Origin: Christensenellaceae bacterium
GTDB lineage: Bacteria; Bacillota; Clostridia; Christensenellales; Aristaeellaceae
Direction of reading: 5' to 3'
Length of the DNA: 64,000 nucleotides
NCBI GenBank assembly: GCA_020025205.1
Contig: JAHHSO010000006.1
Coordinates: 1 to 64,000 of the forward strand
Positions 60,752-64,000 of the stretch are shown piece by piece. The notes under the pieces are model-generated. The model saw only the letters and a list, made by a program, of their open reading frames with translations, ran no database searches and was not told the origin of the DNA. How positions within the stretch are numbered: the first letter of the stretch is position 1; each line of letters opens with the position of its first letter. The position numbers and the translations under genes were made by a program.

Positions 60752-61300
60752 TTACTGGTTTTTGTATTTGGCGCGGAGTTTTCTCAATTTCCCGCCGCAG
60801 TATGCAATCAGAACGATATAAAGGACGGTCAGCGATACAAACAGGATGCTGAAAAAGATGTCCAGCGGGCTGGATGTGCCGGGAAATGATCTGGGCCAGT
60901 TGGGCAGAAGGCAGAAAAGGAAGATCACGAGGACGGGAAGCATGCGGGTTTTGATGACATGATGGATCATATCCAGCTTGGATTCATTGTCGGAGAAGAT
61001 TTCCCCATCGTTGTCAGACTGAATTTCCGAAGCCGGTTTGCGAAAATACAGCCAGCCGGTGCAGCAGTTGAAGTATTCCCAGCCGTAATCCTGAAACATT
61101 TGAAGATATTCGCTGTCTGCACTTCCGTTTCTGTAATCGAGGCGGTACACGACGTCTTCGGGCGTACATGCTTCAAAGATGTAAAAGAAAGGGAGAATGG
61201 TTTTCACAAGCCGCAGACCCTGCCTGTGCTGTTGGCGCAGCCAGCGTTCTTCATCCTCATAGTCTGCAATGGTGAACAGGTGAAGCTTCGTTTTACGCAT
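60752..61300 (-). CDS. DUF2812 membrane protein
   Basis: 182 residues from the ATG at 61300 (AAAGGAGA 9 bases upstream). Cytoplasmic N-terminus with EERWLRQQHRQGLRLVKTI and the Trp/Tyr-rich YGWEYFNCCTGWLYFRKP, both typical of DUF2812, then two membrane helices (about 122-142 and 150-172) and a basic tail. DUF2812 genes regularly follow PadR genes, and the start here overlaps the padR stop by 8 bases. Function unknown; possibly a sensor or anti-regulator of envelope stress. Confidence 0.85.
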   Translation of the reverse strand: MRKTKLHLFTIADYEDEERWLRQQHRQGLRLVKTILPFFYIFEACTPEDVVYRLDYRNGSADSEYLQMFQDYGWEYFNCCTGWLYFRKPASEIQSDNDGEIFSDNESKLDMIHHVIKTRMLPVLVIFLFCLLPNWPRSFPGTSSPLDIFFSILFVSLTVLYIVLIAYCGGKLRKLRAKYKNQ

Positions 61301-61616
61301 GAACAGTTTCTCCTTTGCTGTTTTTGTAAAGCCGTTGGATCCGTCTGATCTCAAGGTCCAGAATTTCCTTTCCAAGCGGGGTGATTTCATAAAGTTTTCT
61401 TTTTTCTTCTTCGGAATAAAAGGCAATCAGGCCGTCTTTTTCCATTTTGGCGAGTGTGCCGTACATGGTTCCGGGGCTGATGGAAACCGCGTTTGCGGTC
61501 ATCTGGCGAACCTGCTGGCCGATGCCGTAGCCGTGCTGAGGCGTTTGCAGGCAGAACAGGATATAGAATCCTGTTTCGGTCATGGGCACATAAATGCGTC
61601 GTATCCGTTCTTCCAT
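61293..61616 (-). CDS. PadR-family transcriptional regulator
   Basis: 107 residues from the ATG at 61616 (GGGAGG upstream). The winged helix has TGFYILFCLQTPQHGYGIG and ISPGTMYGTLAKMEKDGLI, followed by ITPLGKEIL, all PadR. Such proteins are usually autorepressors released by ligand or by a membrane partner. It overlaps the DUF2812 gene and is preceded by a full-consensus promoter surrounded by repeated TCGATATAA segments. Confidence 0.92.
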   Translation of the reverse strand: MEERIRRIYVPMTETGFYILFCLQTPQHGYGIGQQVRQMTANAVSISPGTMYGTLAKMEKDGLIAFYSEEEKRKLYEITPLGKEILDLEIRRIQRLYKNSKGETVHA

Positions 61617-61666
61617 AAAATGCCTCCCGTATCGCAACTCGTTATATCGAACTCCGGTATATTCAC

Positions 61667-61695
61667 ATTATATCGAGGTTCGATCTATTTGTCAA
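61667..61695 (-). promoter_or_regulatory. Consensus promoter of padR with flanking repeats
   Basis: Minus strand TTGACA (61690-61695), exactly 17 bases, TATAAT (61667-61672). Downstream are two copies of TTCGATATAA-like sequence, one overlapping the -10 and one near 61641-61652; they are candidate PadR binding sites. Confidence 0.8.
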
Positions 61696-61703
61696 TGAAA
61701 ATC

Positions 61704-61745
61704 AAAAAAACAGCAGTGCTTCAAACACTGCCGTTCTGTTTTTTT
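61704..61745 (-). terminator. Terminator after the aldose epimerase gene
   Basis: CAGTG and CACTG with flanking AAAAAAACAG/CTGTTTTTTT arms form a stem past the leftward stop, ending in a U run on the minus strand. Confidence 0.75.
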
Positions 61746-61748
61746 GGC

Positions 61749-62639
61749 TTATTCAGCCCGTTCAAATGTGGTTTCCAGGGCCGTTTCCCATACTTCGCCG
61801 GGGGCGAGCTTTGCGGCGCAGGGTTTATCCGCCCATGCAGCCGGGCCGTCTTTTTCTCCCGGAAGAGAATGCCACGGCTCGATGCAGACAAAGCGCATCG
61901 GCACAGTCGATGCAGACCAGATGAGCACGAATGGGAAACCTTCAATATTCACGCGGATACTGCGGCCTGTGTCCCTTTCAACAAGGGACAGCGACTTGGA
62001 GCGCAGGCCTGTCATACAGTGGCTGTCGTTGGCAAAGAGCGTATCCGTGAGCGGGATGCGCGTTGTGTTGCGGGCTAGATAGTAGTCTGCTCCGCCGCAA
62101 GTCAGGCCGCCGGCCGCGGTATTGATGCACAGAGGAGATTCCAGCCGGTCAAATACGAGATCGTAGTCCGTGTAGGTGTGTGCATCGTCAAATGGCACGG
62201 CGTAGGCAGGGTGAAAGCCCAGACCGAACTGCATGTCTTCTTTTCCGGTATTTTTGATGGAGATGGCATGATGAACGCGGGCGCCGTCCAGCGTGTAGCG
62301 CGCCGTGAGCGTGAAGTCAAATGGCCACAGACGCCGCGTCTCTTCAGAGGATGACAGCTCAAGGGTGACGGATGTATCGGTCTGCTCCTTCAAGGCGTGC
62401 TCAAAGTCACGGGCAAAGCCGTGCTGACCGCCTTCAAACGTTTCAGAACCGACTGTAAAGCGGCCGCCGGTCAGACGGCCTGTGTAAGGAAAGAGTATAG
62501 GAGAATGGCGGTTCCATACGGCCGGATCGCCGCACCAGAGCATCTGTGCATTTGTTTTTTTGTCTACGACGCTGACGGCTTCTGCACCAACGGAATCGAC
62601 TGTCAGCCGAATCCGTTCATTTTCAATGGTATAGCGCAT
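61749..62639 (-). CDS. Aldose 1-epimerase family protein (GalM-like)
   Basis: 296 residues. FPYTGRLTGGRF, GQHGFARDFEHAL and LGFHPAYAVPF hold the conserved Arg and His residues of the galactose-mutarotase fold, and FVCIEPWHSLPG the conserved Glu. The shape matches the LacX/YeaD-like subgroup, which interconverts anomers of sugars or sugar phosphates. AGGAGG precedes the ATG. It follows asnA by 22 bases and is likely co-transcribed with it, though no shared pathway is apparent. Confidence 0.88.
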   Translation of the reverse strand: MRYTIENERIRLTVDSVGAEAVSVVDKKTNAQMLWCGDPAVWNRHSPILFPYTGRLTGGRFTVGSETFEGGQHGFARDFEHALKEQTDTSVTLELSSSEETRRLWPFDFTLTARYTLDGARVHHAISIKNTGKEDMQFGLGFHPAYAVPFDDAHTYTDYDLVFDRLESPLCINTAAGGLTCGGADYYLARNTTRIPLTDTLFANDSHCMTGLRSKSLSLVERDTGRSIRVNIEGFPFVLIWSASTVPMRFVCIEPWHSLPGEKDGPAAWADKPCAAKLAPGEVWETALETTFERAE

Positions 62640-62661
62640 TCAAAAAACCTCCTGATTATGG

Positions 62662-63675
62662 TTAAAGAAGCGTGAGCCCTGCTTCCTCAAAGACCTGATG
62701 GGTTTTTTCGTCCCAGATGGAGGACTGTACTTCGCCAATATGCGCTTTGCCCAGAAGCAGCATGCACAGGCGGGACTGACCAATGCCGCCGCCCATGGTC
62801 AGGGGCAGTTTTCCCTCAAGGAGCATCTTGTGAAAGGGCAGAGAACGGCGGTCATTGCAGCCGGAAATCGTCAGCTGACGATCCAGCGACGCAGGATCAA
62901 CGCGAATGCCCATTGAGGAAATCTCCATTGCGCGGTTCAAAACGGGGGCATAGAACAGGATGTCGCCGTTGAGCGCCCAGTCGTCATAATCCGGAGAGCG
63001 GCTGTCATGCGGCTTGCCGGAGCGGAGCGCGCCGCCGATTCCCTGAATGAACACGGTACCATGCTGGCGGGCAACAGCATTTTCTCGTTCTTTGGCGCTC
63101 AGGTTGGGAAATTGGTCTTCCAATTCCTGCGCGGTGATGAAGGTCACATGGCGGTTAAGGAGGGGGGTGTCGCACAGCTGCGGATATTTGCCGCGCACAG
63201 CCAGCTGAGTGTCACAGATGGAGCAGACGATGGAACGCACAGCTTGATGCAGCGTAAATTCTGTACGGCTTTCCTCTGTGATGACCTTCTCCCAGTCCCA
63301 TTGATCGACGTAAATGGAGTGCAGGTTGTCCGGTTCTTCGTCGCGGCGGATGGCGTTCATATCGGTATAAATCCCTTTGCCAGGGTGGATGTCATAACGG
63401 TAGAGCGCCATGCGTTTCCACTTGGCTAAGGAGTGAACAACCTCGGCCTGCGCGCCTGCGGCGGGGATGTCAAACCCGACAGGGCGTTCAACACCGCTCA
63501 GGTTGTCGTTCAGTCCAGAGGATGGTTCTACAAACAGCGGCGCCGACACACGCTTTAAATTCAGCTCGCGTGCGAGGGAATCCTGGAAGATGCGTTTAAT
63601 AAGGCTGATGGCACTCTGTGTCTGATACAAAGACAGGTGCGGCGCATAGCCCGTGGGAATGAACGATGTGCCCAT
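62662..63675 (-). CDS. asnA: Aspartate-ammonia ligase (asparagine synthetase A)
   Basis: 337 residues from the ATG at 63675; an in-frame ATG at 63702 would add 9 residues, and neither has a strong Shine-Dalgarno. AsnA makes asparagine from aspartate, ammonia and ATP, and resembles class II tRNA synthetases. Seen: NDNLSGVERPVGFD, WKRMALYRYDI, GKGIYTDMNAIRRDE, VDQWDWEKVI and GGGIGQSRLCMLLL. First gene of an operon with the epimerase. Confidence 0.95.
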   Translation of the reverse strand: MGTSFIPTGYAPHLSLYQTQSAISLIKRIFQDSLARELNLKRVSAPLFVEPSSGLNDNLSGVERPVGFDIPAAGAQAEVVHSLAKWKRMALYRYDIHPGKGIYTDMNAIRRDEEPDNLHSIYVDQWDWEKVITEESRTEFTLHQAVRSIVCSICDTQLAVRGKYPQLCDTPLLNRHVTFITAQELEDQFPNLSAKERENAVARQHGTVFIQGIGGALRSGKPHDSRSPDYDDWALNGDILFYAPVLNRAMEISSMGIRVDPASLDRQLTISGCNDRRSLPFHKMLLEGKLPLTMGGGIGQSRLCMLLLGKAHIGEVQSSIWDEKTHQVFEEAGLTLL

Positions 63676-63848
63676 GGCGGATGTTCTCTTCTTTCTGATC
63701 ATGATTTACAAGTAGTATAACGCGGCTGGGCATTCGGCGCAAGGGAAGGCGCAAAGAAAGCCGTGATAATCGTTTGATTGCCGTATGCACAGCGCAGGAT
63801 GGCGTGAATCATGCAGGGAGTCTTCACTGTCTGAATGTGCGCCGTGTG

Positions 63849-64000
63849 ATGCGGGCGGCAAAAACGCAGGACACGGACAATGAAACAGGACAGAAAAGAC
63901 AATACATCATCGGCAGACGTGCAGCGTCTGTGAACGCTGAAAGAGCCGTGCGTGATGAAAAAGATTTTGCAGCAGAAGGCTGGTCATGTTTCGCCTGGCT
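63849..64000 (+). CDS. Possible start of a gene running off the window
   Basis: The frame is open from 63705 to the end of the window without a stop; the first ATG is 63849 and gives MRAAKTQDTDNETGQKRQY onward. There is no Shine-Dalgarno and composition is hydrophilic and unremarkable. It could be a real partial gene or chance. The rest of 63703-64000 shows no promoter or RNA I can support. Confidence 0.2.
   Translation, partial: MRAAKTQDTDNETGQKRQYIIGRRAASVNAERAVRDEKDFAAEGWSCFAW

Overview
The window looks like a chromosomal, origin-proximal segment of a mid-GC anaerobic member of the Clostridia (Bacillota). The basis is inference from gene content: a two-subunit iron-sulfur serine dehydratase, formate-tetrahydrofolate ligase, split ThrE-type exporters, a RexB/AddB nuclease subunit, Spo0J/Soj-type ParB/ParA with canonical parS sites, a MATE pump with a cytidylate-kinase-like tail, DUF3842, DUF2812/PadR and AsnA. 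Ribosome binding sites are strong AGGAGG types, many promoters match TTGACA-17-TATAAT, and most transcription units end in clean, often perfect, intrinsic terminators. I cannot name a genus.

Layout. 1-420: tail of an IS30-family element and a strong terminator. 0.5-9.5 kb: serine dehydratase (sdaAA/sdaAB), a DEDDh exonuclease, a large secreted repeat protein with peptidoglycan-binding domains, and a flavin reductase/membrane protein/LysR cluster. 9.6-18.9 kb: an aconitase-like hydratase, rexB/addB, a cluster of three parS sites, a phosphoesterase, an orphan solute-binding protein, a sialate-lyase-like aldolase and a HAD phosphatase. 19.0-21.2 kb: a purine-type riboswitch with an overlapping terminator ahead of a MATE-kinase fusion; this is the most striking locus. 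21.3-31.3 kb: glycogen phosphorylase, KDG kinase, an rRNA methyltransferase, a thioredoxin-reductase-like flavoprotein without an obvious NADPH site, and a GH65 phosphorylase. 31.5-38.5 kb: YhcH/DUF3842/SGNH operon, purine nucleoside phosphorylase with an M55 D-aminopeptidase, a membrane MerR, a split Thr/Ser exporter and a secreted metallo-beta-lactamase-fold protein. 39-50 kb: an APH-like kinase, a membrane XRE regulator, a three-gene parAB operon, tldD/pmbA, and an exported phosphodiester-glycosidase pair with a third secreted protein. 50.3-55.3 kb: fhs, serC, dnaA and oriC. 55.3-64 kb: SDR, ArsC-like protein, ROK kinase, GH13 enzyme, PadR/DUF2812, aldose epimerase and asnA.

How the genes fit together. 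Glycogen phosphorylase, GH65 phosphorylase, GH13 amylase, ROK glucokinase-like kinase and GalM-like epimerase form a scattered alpha-glucan/maltose toolkit. Sialate-lyase-like aldolase, YhcH and KDG kinase point to amino-sugar or uronate use. SerC, serine dehydratase, Fhs and ThrE connect serine, one-carbon and export metabolism. ParA, ParB, parS, DnaA and oriC make up the replication and segregation module. It is unusual because dnaA stands without dnaN/recF/gyrB, parAB is not beside the rsmG/mnmG genes, and the parS cluster lies about 39 kb from oriC inside the rexB promoter region.
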